A DNA stretch of 64,000 bases. Source: JAJVID01 sp963743425. GTDB lineage: Bacteria > Acidobacteriota > Blastocatellia > RBC074. The notes beneath the pieces are model-generated. The model searched no databases. It was not told where the DNA came from and worked only from the letters and a program-made list of their open reading frames with translations. The stretch covers positions 930,001 through 994,000 of the forward strand of contig CAVUPU010000001.1 in the NCBI GenBank assembly GCA_963743425.1, read 5' to 3'. Positions 1 to 9,774 of this stretch are shown here, piece after piece (position 1 is the stretch's first letter; the number at the start of each line of letters is the position of its first letter). The translations under genes were made by a program, and so were the position numbers.

Positions 1-1023
1 GCGACGCCAAAAAATGTGACGTCGCCACAGGTCATCGTGATCGCCTTGCCGGAACAGACCCTGCTCGACAAATTGGTCTTCGACATCGCCGGCGCTGACG
101 GCCCTGGGCGGGGCGCGAAAGACATCCTGGTTGAAGTGTCGGACACTAACGCTGACGAGGGGTTTCGGAAGATCGCCGAGGTCTCGCTGCGGGATAAAGC
201 TGATAATCAGCAATTCCGGGTCTCCGCGCCGGCGCCGGGCCGTTGGGTGCGCATGACAGTCAAGAACAATCAAGGCTCGACGGAGTACACCGAATTGATG
301 GACTTTCGCGCGACCGGCAGGCAATTGACGAAGACGCCGCTTCCCGACGTCAGCGGGACTTACGATTCGAGCTACGGCAAGTTTCACATCCGCCAGCAAG
401 GCACGTCAGTCACCGGCTGCTACGAGACCGGCTCCGGCCTCGTAGATGGAGGCGTTGAAGGCCGCGTCCTGACCTTCACCTGGCGCGAATTCAGCAAAAG
501 ACATGGCCCGGCCATTATGGTCTTCTCGCCGGACGGCAAACAGATGACCGGCGTGTGGTGGGATCACAACAACACGAACAGGGCCGGCGGGATTTGGGAC
601 GGAACCCGGAAGAGCAATGACGTCGGTTCCTGTCGTCATTGGGCCGGCGGCGTCAAAGAGCAGCTCACGAAAGACCTCGAAGAGTCCGGGCGCGTTCGCG
701 TCTACGGCATCAACTTCGACACCGACTCGGATCGCATCAAGGACGAATCGAAGCCGACGCTCGATAAGATCGCCAGTCTGCTGAAATCGAAACCCGAATG
801 GAAGATGACCATCGAAGGGCATACTGACGCGCGTGGCGGCGCGGAATACAATCAGGGGCTATCGACGCGGCGGGCGAACTCTGTGAAGCTCTACCTGCAA
901 ACCGCGGGCATCGAGGCCGCACGCCTGCAGGCCGCCGGCTACGGCTTTTCGCAGCCCATCGCGCCTAACGACGACCCGCTCGGTCGCGCGCAGAATCGGC
1001 GGGTCGAGCTAATCAGACAGTAG
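1..1023 (+). CDS. OmpA-family outer-membrane/peptidoglycan-binding protein, 5' truncated by window
   Basis: The frame is open from the first base, so the start lies upstream and only the last ~340 residues are seen; a GTG at 16 is not a convincing start. The last ~110 residues are an OmpA/MotB C-terminal domain, recognised by VYGINFDTDSDRI, the EGHTDARGG segment and the closing GRAQNRRVEL. This domain binds diaminopimelate of peptidoglycan through a conserved Asp and Arg. The N-terminal part looks like a beta-sandwich of the discoidin/galactose-binding type, followed by a middle domain I do not recognise. It probably acts in the periplasm or outer membrane. The OmpA domain is secure; the N-terminal call is inference. 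Confidence 0.85.
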   Translation, partial: ATPKNVTSPQVIVIALPEQTLLDKLVFDIAGADGPGRGAKDILVEVSDTNADEGFRKIAEVSLRDKADNQQFRVSAPAPGRWVRMTVKNNQGSTEYTELMDFRATGRQLTKTPLPDVSGTYDSSYGKFHIRQQGTSVTGCYETGSGLVDGGVEGRVLTFTWREFSKRHGPAIMVFSPDGKQMTGVWWDHNNTNRAGGIWDGTRKSNDVGSCRHWAGGVKEQLTKDLEESGRVRVYGINFDTDSDRIKDESKPTLDKIASLLKSKPEWKMTIEGHTDARGGAEYNQGLSTRRANSVKLYLQTAGIEAARLQAAGYGFSQPIAPNDDPLGRAQNRRVELIRQ

Positions 1024-1260
1024 CCCGTTGTTCGATAAACTCTGCGATGCGTGACGATTGAATCTCTGTTGTCATAGAATTAACAGGATTACGCAAGTCG
1101 TAAACTTGCGCCGACAGGCGCAACTACAAAAGTGTAGTGAAAGATGATTTGATCCGAGATATGACCGAAGTGTTGACGTCGTATTGCGCAAGACTTTACG
1201 GCAAGCGGGCGGCGAAAGATAAGGCGGAAAAAGCAATGAGGGCGACGCAGGACGAATAAT

Positions 1261-2804
1261 ATGAGGACGGTCAGGCGCGAAAGCCTCAAACTGAATCAGG
1301 CTAAATTCGAGGCTCTTCAGCGCATCGCTCGCGCTTTTGCCAACGACAAACAGGTCCACCTCGATTTTTATCAACATGATTTGAACTTTTCCGAGGCGCA
1401 AAGTTATCGGACTCGCCGGAACGAGTTGAAAGGCGCCAAGCATCATGCCACGACGCCTTTGTCTGTTCATGCCTCTGATCTGGCGGTCAAGGAAGCGTTT
1501 GAGACAGAAGTAAAATATTGGGCGGCGGTCGCGGCTGAGATTCATCCCCGAATCGCTTCGCGTCAATGGACTCCAGGGCAAAAGCATTACGCTTATTGGC
1601 TATTGTGTGATGAGCATCGCTTTTCGCTTTTGATTCTGGATCGAGCGCCAATTAACGAAAAGATCTCTCTGGCGGTTGGAGAGCGAAAGCAAGTTCAAAA
1701 TTATCTTCGTCGTCGCGCGAGACGGATCATGAAGGCGCGTCCGAGCGTCAAAATCGCTCGGAGCTTTGCGCTCGATAGTACGCTCTGGTAGTCCGGACGC
1801 TCGGCGGTCAAGGATTGGCGATTTCAACTTTGGAAAAAGGGAAACGGGTTTTCATTCCGTTGATGGGCGAAGGTGAGGTCAGCGGGAATATTCGCATCGT
1901 GCTCGTTCCTGAGCCGAGAAAAGTTGAGGCGCATATCAGTACGGAAGTCAAGGTTGTAGTTAACGCCTCGGAAAAAGTCATCGCCGCCGATGCGGGGCTG
2001 ACAGAAGTGTTCGTAGATGATGAAGGAAATCATTACGGGAAAGAATTAGGCGATACGCTGAAAAAGGCTTCAGGCCGATTAAACGAAAAAGGAAAGAAAC
2101 GAAATAAGCTTCAGGCCTTAGCGAAAAAGTATGAGAAGCAAGGGAAGAAGCTGAAAGCGCGCAATATCAGGCGGCGAAATTTAGGCCATAAGAAGTCGCA
2201 GGAAATGAAACGTCGAACGAAAATAACGATCGCGAATCAAATCAATCGAGCGATCAACGAGATGATCAAAAGGCGAGAGCCGAAGGTGATAGTGACCGAA
2301 AAACTCGACATTCGGGGAAGAGGGCCAAGTAAAGAAATTTCGCGGCGGGTGAGCTATTGGCAGCGTTCGACACTGAAAGATCGTTTTGAGTTCAAGGCGT
2401 CGGCGGCAGGCTGCCGTCGAGAGCAGATCAATCCGGCATACACCTCGCAAACCTGTCCTGAATGCGGATACTTGGAAAAGGCGAACCGCAAAGGGGACGT
2501 GTTTCAATGTCAGAAGTGCGGGCATTGAGGAGATGCGGATCAGATCGCGGCTCAAAACCAGAAGAGCAGATATTATGATCGAAGGATCAATCTTTACACG
2601 CCGAAAGAGAGAGTCAGGGAAATACTGCTGAAGGACTACCAAGCCCGATTGGAGCATCCGAATGCCTCGAAAGAGAAGATCAGGAAGATGACCGTTCCGG
2701 GGCAGACTTTAGAACGAGACGAAGCGCCTGGAACCAAGTCGTCACGTCAATCAAAGAGCAAAACTGCGGCGGGCAAAAAAACAAAATCCGCCGTGATGAA
2801 GTGA
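1261..2804 (+). pseudogene. tnpB: TnpB (IS200/IS605-family RNA-guided nuclease), frameshifted and with an in-frame stop
   Basis: Two reading frames together give one TnpB. Frame 1 (1261-1791) holds the N-terminal part up to FALDSTLW. Frame 3 continues from about 1785 with TLEKGKRVFIPL, the RuvC-I Asp in AADAGLTEVFVDD, the RuvC-II Glu in VIVTEKLDIRG, and the zinc finger CPECG...CQKCGH. A TGA at 2526-2528 follows CGH directly, yet the same frame then reads GDADQIAAQN, the RuvC-III Asp motif, and stays open to 2804. So there is one frameshift and one nonsense codon, and the protein should be inactive. No tnpA transposase or clear element ends were found nearby. The family is certain; how recently it died is unknown. 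Confidence 0.85.
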
Positions 2805-2825
2805 TGGCGTAAATGTCATCATTTT

Positions 2826-5800
2826 ATGGAACGGTTCATTATGGGTTTAGATCGCTTTCACCCGGCCGTTGCAAGCTGGTTTACCAGGCAATTCTCACAG
2901 CCTACTGAGCCGCAGGCAAAGGCCTGGCCTGCCATCAAGGATCGCAGGCACACGTTGATCGCCGCGCCCACCGGGTCGGGCAAGACTCTTTCGGCTTTTC
3001 TGGCGGCGATTGATGACCTTGTGCGTCAGGGGATCGATGGGAAACTCGAAGACGCCACTCAGGTTGTCTACGTATCGCCCCTGAAAGCGTTGAGCAACGA
3101 CATCCAGCGCAACCTGCAACAGCCTCTTGAAGGAATACAGGCGGAGCTTCGGGAGATGGGTTTCCCGGAGTTTGAAATTCGGACCCTGGTGCGGACCGGC
3201 GACACCTCCCCAACTGAACGCGCAAAGATGTTGCGCCGCCCCCCTCACATCGTTGTTACTACTCCCGAATCGCTCTATTTGTTGCTCACCAGTGAACGTG
3301 GCCGCGCGATGCTGCGCACAACAAGGACTCTGATCGTAGATGAAATCCATGCGCTCGTCCGAGACAAGCGAGGCTCTCATCTCTCTCTCTCCGTCGAAAG
3401 GCTGGAAGAGCTTGTCGAGGGACCGCTGGTGCGCATAGGCCTTTCGGCGACCCAACGGCCAATAGAACAGGTGGCCGCCTTTTTGGTCGGCGCAAGCTCG
3501 AATAACACAGCCCGCAAGGCTGAATGCGCCATCATTGACGTCGGCCATATCAGAAAGATTGACCTTGGTATTGAATTGCCACGATCGCCCCTGGAAGCGG
3601 TAATGTCGGGCGAGGTGTGGGGTGAAGTGTATGACCGGCTCGCCGAGCTGATAAACGAGCACCGCACTACGCTCGTATTCGTCAACACCCGGCGAATGGC
3701 CGAAAGAGTGGCTCGTCATCTGGCCGAGCGCATAGGCGAAGAGAACATCACGTCACATCACGGCAGCTTGTCGCGCGAACGCCGCTTTACCGCCGAACAA
3801 CGCTTAAAGGCCGGTGAATTGCGGGCCCTGGTGGCCACCGCCTCGCTAGAACTGGGGATCGACATCGGCGCCGTCGATCTCGTATGCCAGTTGGGCTCTA
3901 CTCGATCAATAGCTACTTTGCTGCAACGCGTCGGCAGGTCGGGCCACTCAGTCGGCGGATTACCAAAGGGCAGATTGTTTCCGGCGAGCCGTGACGAACT
4001 CGTCGAATGCGCCGCATTGATTGACGCCGCCAGGCGCGGGGAACTGGACCAACTGGTTATTCCCGAGAAACCTCTCGACATTCTCGCCCAGCAAATAGTC
4101 GCAGCGGTCGCGTGTGAAGAATGGACCGAAGAGGGACTGTTCAACCTTGTGCGGAGGGCTTTCCCTTACCGCAACCTGTCCCGGGAAGAGTTCGATGACG
4201 CCATTCGGATGCTTGCCGAAGGATATACCACCCGCCTCGGCCGCAGGAACGCTTACCTGCATCACGACGCCGTCAATCACAGGTTGCGAGCGCGCAAGGG
4301 AGCGCGTTTGACGGCGTTGACCAATGGGGGGGCGATTCCCGACACCGCGGACTTTGACGTGATCCTTGACCCTGAAGAGATCTTCATCGGAACCGTCAAC
4401 GAGGATTTCGCCGTCGAAAGTCTTGCCGGCGATATTTTTCAGCTCGGCAATACGTCGTGGAGAATCACGCGCGTAGAAAAGGGTCGTGTGCGAGTCGTAG
4501 ACGCCGAAGGTCAGCCGCCGACCATTCCATTCTGGCTCGGCGAAGCTCCGGGCAGAACTGATGAGTTATCGATGGCCGTTTCCCGCATTCGTAATGAAAT
4601 AACCGATAGGATCGTAGGGGCAGACCTGCGTGTCTGCCCTGGCAATGCGCTAAGTTGGTTAGTAGACGAGTTGGGCATAGGACAACCCGCCGCCGAACAG
4701 TTGGTCGAATACCTGACCACCGCGAAGCTGTCGCTGGGAGTTATGCCTGGCCAGGAGACTCTGGTTCTCGAGCGGTTCTTTGATGAAAGCGGCGGAACGC
4801 AATTAGTCATACATTCGCCTTTCGGGAGCAGGCTAAATCGCGCCTGGGGTCTGGCGCTGCGCAAGCGTTTTTGTAGAAAGTTCAATTTCGAGTTACAGGC
4901 GGCTGCTACGGAAGACGCGATAATTCTTTCACTCAGTCTCTCGCACAGTTTCCCTCTGGAAGACGTCTTTGAATATCTGAAGTCCGCGTCCGTGCGCGAT
5001 CTGTTGATACAGGCTCTATTGGACGCTCCGATGTTTACGACGCGCTGGCGGTGGAACGCGAACAGGGCGCTGGCCATAGTTCGCCGGCGGGGCGACCGCA
5101 AGATTCCGCCGCAATTGCAGAGGATGGAGTCGGAAGATTTGCTAGCCGCAGTGTTTCCCGATCAGGTCGCCTGTGGTGAAAACATAGTCGGCGACCGTGA
5201 AATACCGGCTCATCCGCTCGTCGCCCAAACCATCCGCGATTGCCTCGAAGAAGCGATGGACATTGATGGGCTCGAAGCATTACTCGCTTCCATTGAGAAG
5301 GGAGAAAAGACTCTGGTTGCGCGCGACTTGAGAGAACCGTCGCCTCTGTCCCAGGAGATTCTCAACGCGAGACCTTACGCCTTCCTCGATGACGCGCCGC
5401 TCGAAGAACGCCGCACTCAGGCGGTGATGAGCCGCCGGTGGCTGGACCCTGAAACCGCCGCCGACCTCGGCAAGCTCGATCAGGCGGCGATTGACCAGGT
5501 CCGTGAAGAGGCCTGGCCCCAGGCCGAAAGCGCGGACGAACTACACGATATCCTGTTGCAATTGGGTTTTATCTCGGCGCTTGAAGGGCGCACAGGACAA
5601 CCTCGCCTGTCCGGGCGCGAAACACCCGACGCCGAGCATTTAGAGAACGACGACTCCGAGTTGGGCTGGGAAGAATATTTTGCCGAGCTCGTGAGCGAAA
5701 AAAGAGCCACGAGCTTACACTTTGGAGAGAAGGTATTTTGGGTAGCGGCCGAACGCTTACCTCATCTTTTCGCAGTCTACCCGGACGCAAAACTGGAACC

Positions 5801-7463
5801 TGAAATTAAACCTCCGACGAAAGAGATTTCGACAGTTTCCCCGGAAGAAGGATTGGTTGAGCTATTGAGAGGCCGGCTCGAGGCGGTTGGGCCAGTGACA
5901 GCGGAATCGCTGGCGGAAACAACGGCCTTGCCTGTTTATGCGATTGAGAGCGCGTTGATGAGCCTTGAATCGGAAGGCTTCGTGATGCGCGGCCGTTTCA
6001 CGCCTGGGGCGCCTTCCGGCGACCTCCGAGTCAGTACCGCGAGCGGTTCCGGCGACCTCCGAGTCAGTACCGCGAGCGGTAGCGAGCGAGGCTCTCGCAT
6101 AGGACTTGTAGATGGAACATCGCTCGCTACGGCTCGCGGTACTGACTTGGGGCAAACGGAATGGTGCGTACGGCGGCTGCTGGCGAGGATTCACCGCTAC
6201 ACTCTGAACAGGCTGCGGAAAGAGATCGAACCGGTTTCGCCAGCCGACTTCATGCGGTTTCTATTGACGTGGCAGCGATTGGCGCCCGGAGATCGGGGAG
6301 AGGGACCGGAGACCCTTTCCGCAATCGTCGACCAGTTGGAGGGCTTTGAGGCCGCCGCAGGCGCCTGGGAAGGAGAGATATTACCCGCCAGGCTGGAAGC
6401 CTACGAACCGGAGTGGTTGGATTCGCTCTGCTTATCGGGTCGAATCGTCTGGGCTAGATTGAGTCCGCCAAAAGGCGTAGTAAAAGGCGTCGGATCAGGT
6501 CCGGTTCGTTCCACTCCCATTGCATTGCTAAACAGGAAAAACCTCGCGGCCTGGGATATGGCGTTCCCTCAGCCCAGGGCGAATGCCGCAGTTGAATCGA
6601 ATCTGTCTTCCTCGGCGGATCTGGTCTATGACCACCTGCTGCGACACGGCGCTTCCTTCTTCGCAGATTTCGTGGAAAACACAGGGCTGTTGAAAACTCA
6701 GGTTGAAGAAGCGCTGGCCGAACTGGTCGCCGGCGCCTTGATTACAGCGGATAGTTTCACGGGATTGCGAGCGCTCTTAACGCCTTCGAACAAACGCCCA
6801 TCGGCCCACAATGCGAAGCGCAAGGCGCCGGCGGCTCTATTTGGAATGGAGAACGCCGGGCGCTGGTCACGCGTGCAAAGGGGAGGGCAAAGTTTGAACG
6901 GCGCCGGTTTTCCAGATTCAGGAAGGGTCGGCGCCGGGTCTCTTTCAATTACAGACGGCGCCGCAACGCATGCCGCTCTGGTCGAGAGAATAGCCCGTGT
7001 GTTGTTACGTCGCTACGGAGTCGTGTTTCGCAGACTGATGGATCGTGAGGGAATGACACTGCCCTGGCGTGAATTGCTAAGGGCGCTCAGAAGGTTGGAG
7101 GCCCGAGGCGAGATTCGCGGAGGGCGATTCGTCGCGGGCGTTGCGGGCGAGCAGTTCGCTCTTAACGAAGCTGTCAGCCTGCTTCGTTCCGTACGGCGGA
7201 AGGAACCTGACGGCGCGCTGATCTCGGTGAGCGCCGCCGACCCACTGAACCTGGTAGGGATTGTTCTACCCGGCGCCCGCGTTCCAGTGATTCCATCCAA
7301 TCGCATCTTGTATAGAGATGGAGTTCCAATCGCTGTTTTGGAGGCCGGCCAGGAACGCTATTTAGTTGATCTGGAAAAGGCGGCGGAGTGGCCGGCAAGG
7401 AAGGCCTTGATTCACCGGCCTGTTCCACCTCAGTTGAAGGCATACCTGGGCCGGTCGGCATAG
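2826..7463 (+). CDS. lhr: Lhr-type ATP-dependent DNA helicase (DEAD/DEAH superfamily 2)
   Basis: A 1545-residue superfamily 2 helicase of the large Lhr class, which unwinds DNA 3'-5' and is linked to repair. Walker A APTGSGKT lies near residue 47, DEIH near 173 and SATQ near 208. Motif V reads ATASLELGID and motif VI QRVGRSG. About 1100 further residues form the winged-helix and long C-terminal domains typical of Lhr. The start is the ATG at 2826; an alternative ATG at 2841 is possible. Two palindromic repeats are inserted in frame (4616-4640 and 6015-6148), adding residues absent from ordinary family members. The last 376 bp recur at 10914-11289. Confidence 0.93.
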   Translation: MERFIMGLDRFHPAVASWFTRQFSQPTEPQAKAWPAIKDRRHTLIAAPTGSGKTLSAFLAAIDDLVRQGIDGKLEDATQVVYVSPLKALSNDIQRNLQQPLEGIQAELREMGFPEFEIRTLVRTGDTSPTERAKMLRRPPHIVVTTPESLYLLLTSERGRAMLRTTRTLIVDEIHALVRDKRGSHLSLSVERLEELVEGPLVRIGLSATQRPIEQVAAFLVGASSNNTARKAECAIIDVGHIRKIDLGIELPRSPLEAVMSGEVWGEVYDRLAELINEHRTTLVFVNTRRMAERVARHLAERIGEENITSHHGSLSRERRFTAEQRLKAGELRALVATASLELGIDIGAVDLVCQLGSTRSIATLLQRVGRSGHSVGGLPKGRLFPASRDELVECAALIDAARRGELDQLVIPEKPLDILAQQIVAAVACEEWTEEGLFNLVRRAFPYRNLSREEFDDAIRMLAEGYTTRLGRRNAYLHHDAVNHRLRARKGARLTALTNGGAIPDTADFDVILDPEEIFIGTVNEDFAVESLAGDIFQLGNTSWRITRVEKGRVRVVDAEGQPPTIPFWLGEAPGRTDELSMAVSRIRNEITDRIVGADLRVCPGNALSWLVDELGIGQPAAEQLVEYLTTAKLSLGVMPGQETLVLERFFDESGGTQLVIHSPFGSRLNRAWGLALRKRFCRKFNFELQAAATEDAIILSLSLSHSFPLEDVFEYLKSASVRDLLIQALLDAPMFTTRWRWNANRALAIVRRRGDRKIPPQLQRMESEDLLAAVFPDQVACGENIVGDREIPAHPLVAQTIRDCLEEAMDIDGLEALLASIEKGEKTLVARDLREPSPLSQEILNARPYAFLDDAPLEERRTQAVMSRRWLDPETAADLGKLDQAAIDQVREEAWPQAESADELHDILLQLGFISALEGRTGQPRLSGRETPDAEHLENDDSELGWEEYFAELVSEKRATSLHFGEKVFWVAAERLPHLFAVYPDAKLEPEIKPPTKEISTVSPEEGLVELLRGRLEAVGPVTAESLAETTALPVYAIESALMSLESEGFVMRGRFTPGAPSGDLRVSTASGSGDLRVSTASGSERGSRIGLVDGTSLATARGTDLGQTEWCVRRLLARIHRYTLNRLRKEIEPVSPADFMRFLLTWQRLAPGDRGEGPETLSAIVDQLEGFEAAAGAWEGEILPARLEAYEPEWLDSLCLSGRIVWARLSPPKGVVKGVGSGPVRSTPIALLNRKNLAAWDMAFPQPRANAAVESNLSSSADLVYDHLLRHGASFFADFVENTGLLKTQVEEALAELVAGALITADSFTGLRALLTPSNKRPSAHNAKRKAPAALFGMENAGRWSRVQRGGQSLNGAGFPDSGRVGAGSLSITDGAATHAALVERIARVLLRRYGVVFRRLMDREGMTLPWRELLRALRRLEARGEIRGGRFVAGVAGEQFALNEAVSLLRSVRRKEPDGALISVSAADPLNLVGIVLPGARVPVIPSNRILYRDGVPIAVLEAGQERYLVDLEKAAEWPARKALIHRPVPPQLKAYLGRSA
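4616..4640. repeat. Short palindromic repeat inserted in frame inside lhr
   Basis: AGGGGCAGACC and GTCTGCCCT form two complementary arms around a short loop. The segment encodes roughly GADLRVCPG within lhr, in a region where neighbouring residues look like ordinary helicase sequence. The insertion keeps the frame. It looks like a dispersed intergenic palindrome that landed in a coding region. Confidence 0.7.
6015..6148. repeat. Compound palindromic repeat inserted in frame inside lhr
   Basis: An exact 33-bp direct duplication (6015-6047 and 6048-6080, core GTCAGTACCGCGAGCGGT) is followed at 6122-6147 by an inverted copy (core ACGGCTCGCGGTACTGACT). The insert encodes about 45 low-complexity residues rich in Ser, Gly, Thr and Arg, without a stop. 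It lies between two conserved parts of the C-terminal half of Lhr and is probably a surface loop. Confidence 0.8.
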
Positions 7464-7604
7464 ATACTCGAACCTGACCTTCACTTGGGCCTTTGCGCTG
7501 GGTGTCGCCTGGGACGATACAGATTTGAGCGCGTGACGCGCCTTCGGTGGCGCGCTGTTAAAGCGATGGCGTGCGGCGTCGCCCAACTATGGCGGTCAGC
7601 AAAT

Positions 7605-7708
7605 GCGTGTACGGTGTGGGGCGAGTTGTTTACTCGCCCTGTTTGTGGCTTTGTCAGACCAGGAAACATGCGCGAGTAAACAACTCGCCCCACCGCTCCC
7701 GTACACGC
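7605..7708. repeat. Intergenic hairpin between lhr and the M20 peptidase gene
   Basis: The arms begin GCGTGTACGGTGTGGGGCGA and close with TCGCCCCACCGCTCCCGTAC plus ACGC. An inner GAGTTGTTTACTCG/GCGAGTAAACAACTC pairing strengthens the structure. The rest of 7464-7886 holds no ORF I can support. Confidence 0.75.
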
Positions 7709-7886
7709 AATAGTTTTGGAAACATGAGGTATGGACAACCACGCGTTATCGTTCGGCCCTTCGCGGATTTGAGAGACGTCCCGAACTTTGAGAACCTATT
7801 CTTGTTTAATGTAGAGCGCCAGAAGTATTGAAAAACTGAGGAGTCGTTCATGTCGCGTTGCGACGCCATGAAAAGAATGAAGTCGT

Positions 7887-8135
7887 TTGTAGTTCCGCCT
7901 TCAGGCGGTTGGCTCAGATCATTGAGCCTGACCGCCTGAAGGCGGAACTCAAACGATTCTCTGACCGCCTGAAGGCGGAACTACAAACGATTCTCTGACC
8001 GCCTGAAGGCGGAACTACAAACGATTCTCTGACCGCCTGAAGGCGGAACTACAAACGATTCTCTGAACCGCCTGAAGGCGGAACTACAAACGATTCTCTG
8101 ACCGCCTGAAGGCGGAACTACAAACGATTCTCTGA
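7887..8135. repeat. 34-bp palindrome-containing tandem array immediately upstream of the M20 peptidase
   Basis: Six direct units start at 7931, 7964, 7998, 8032, 8067 and 8101 (spacing 33-35). Each has the self-complementary core CCGCCTGAAGGCGG followed by AACTACAAACGATTCTCTGA. An inverted unit lies at 7887-7909. The units differ by only one or two bases, so the array expanded recently. The last unit runs directly into GGAGGAAAG, the ribosome-binding site of the gene at 8154. If transcribed, the array would form a series of hairpins in the 5' leader. Confidence 0.9.
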
Positions 8136-8153
8136 GGAGGAAAGCAAATACCT

Positions 8154-9659
8154 ATGAACCGTAGAGACTTTGTTAAAACCGCTGCGCTCGGCGCGGCATC
8201 CTTCACAATACAGCAGCCTTCTCCTGCCGATGATTCCGAGATGCAACCGATATGGGCGCAGATCGAAAAACGACATGATGAGACCGTGCGGAGCCTGCAA
8301 CACTGGATTCGGCAGCCGGCGATTGCCGCCGAGAACCGCGGGATGACAGAAGGATGTGAGTTGACTATGCAAATGCTGCGCGAGGCCGGGTTCGCCCAGG
8401 TGACTAAGGCGCCGACCGATGGACATCCCGGAATATTTGCCGTGCTTGACGCGGGCGCTCCGCGTACGCTGGGCGTTTACTTTATGTATGACGTGAAGCA
8501 GGTTGATCCCGCCGAGTGGTCGTCTCCACCGTTTGAAGCGGCGCTGTTGGATAAGCCGGGCTTAGGCAAGGTCCTCATGGGCCGAGGCGCCGTCAATCAG
8601 AAAGGCCCGCAATTCGCCTTCCTGGCCGCGCTCCAGGCCATCCGCGGCGCGGGCAAGAAGCCGCCGGTCAATCTGGTGTTTGTGGCGGAAGGCGAAGAAG
8701 AGATTGGTTCACCGCATTTTCCGCAGGTGGTCGGACGGCCCGAAGTTCTCTCGGCCTTGAAGCGATGCGGCGGCGTGTTCATGCCTTTTGCGTCGCAGGA
8801 TCCGCGCGGCGATGTCACGATCAATCTGGGCGCGAAGGGTATAATAGAGCTCGAGCTGGTGGCGAGCGGCGAGCGATGGGGACGCGGCCCGAAGCGTGAT
8901 ACTCATTCCAGCAACAAGGCGCGGGTAGACAGTCCGGCCTGGCGCCTGGTGAAAGCGCTCAACACGCTAGTTTCAGACGACGGAAACACTCCCGCAATCG
9001 AGCGTTTCGCCGACAAGGCGCGTCCGCTTTCGGATGCGGAGAGGAAGATGATCGCCGTGGCCGCGGAACGGATCAATGAAGACGCGACGAAGAAGATGCT
9101 CGGAGTAGACCGCTGGATTCGAGATGTGAGTTGGCGCGAAGCGCTCGAAATGTTGGTCTCTAAGCCGACGGTCAACATTGAAGGTCTGGTCGGCGGCTAT
9201 ACCGGGCCGGGAGGCAAGACCATCCTGCCTCACAAAGCGGTGGCGAAATTGGACCTGCGGCTCGTGCCTGATATGAAGGCGGCCGAGGCGCTCTCCGCGC
9301 TCAAAGCGCATCTGGCGAAACACGGCTTTGGCGACATTGAAGTGAATATGACCGGCGGATACGACCCGACCAGCACGGCGGCGGACTCTGCGCTGGTGCG
9401 AGCGCAGGCGGCGGTGTATCGGCGGGCGGGGAACGATCCCATCATAATGCCGCGCCTGGCCGGCTCATGGCCCGGCTATGTCTTCACCGGCGATCCGTTG
9501 AAGCTGCCCGCAGGCCATTTCGGTCTGGGTCACGGCGGCGGAGCGCATGCGCCGGATGAATACTACGTGATTGAATCGGCCAACCCGAAGGTGCAGGGAA
9601 TTGACGGCGCGACACGTTCGTATGTCGAGTATCTCTATGAGCTGGGCCGTCAGGCATAA
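8154..9659 (+). CDS. Tat-exported M20/M25/M40-family metallopeptidase homologue
   Basis: A 501-residue protein whose N-terminus (NRRDFVKTAALGAASF) is a twin-arginine signal, so it is probably exported folded. The body matches the M20 amidohydrolase/dipeptidase family: MGRGAVNQKGPQFAFLAAL, VAEGEEEIGSPHF with the catalytic and metal Glu pair, and a late GHGGGAHAPDEYY with a metal His. At about residue 107 the usual G-H-x-D-V zinc motif reads VYFMYDVKQ, so the His is Met, and the bridging Asp after GRGA is Asn. Metal binding may be altered. The ATG at 8154 is preceded by GGAGGAAAG. Substrate cannot be told. Confidence 0.85.
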   Translation: MNRRDFVKTAALGAASFTIQQPSPADDSEMQPIWAQIEKRHDETVRSLQHWIRQPAIAAENRGMTEGCELTMQMLREAGFAQVTKAPTDGHPGIFAVLDAGAPRTLGVYFMYDVKQVDPAEWSSPPFEAALLDKPGLGKVLMGRGAVNQKGPQFAFLAALQAIRGAGKKPPVNLVFVAEGEEEIGSPHFPQVVGRPEVLSALKRCGGVFMPFASQDPRGDVTINLGAKGIIELELVASGERWGRGPKRDTHSSNKARVDSPAWRLVKALNTLVSDDGNTPAIERFADKARPLSDAERKMIAVAAERINEDATKKMLGVDRWIRDVSWREALEMLVSKPTVNIEGLVGGYTGPGGKTILPHKAVAKLDLRLVPDMKAAEALSALKAHLAKHGFGDIEVNMTGGYDPTSTAADSALVRAQAAVYRRAGNDPIIMPRLAGSWPGYVFTGDPLKLPAGHFGLGHGGGAHAPDEYYVIESANPKVQGIDGATRSYVEYLYELGRQA

Positions 9660-9774
9660 TTTTTTATGTGATACCAACCAGAGGATCAGTTCCAATAACC
9701 TGCAGAGCCTGGCGCGCCGGTAAAGCTGGACAGGTTCCGATGAACCGAATACAGTCTGGAACGGAAATCCCCTG

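Noticed and set aside
7887..8135. Possible CRISPR array in the 34-bp repeats
   Set aside because: The whole unit repeats with no unique spacers, so it is a tandem repeat, not a CRISPR.
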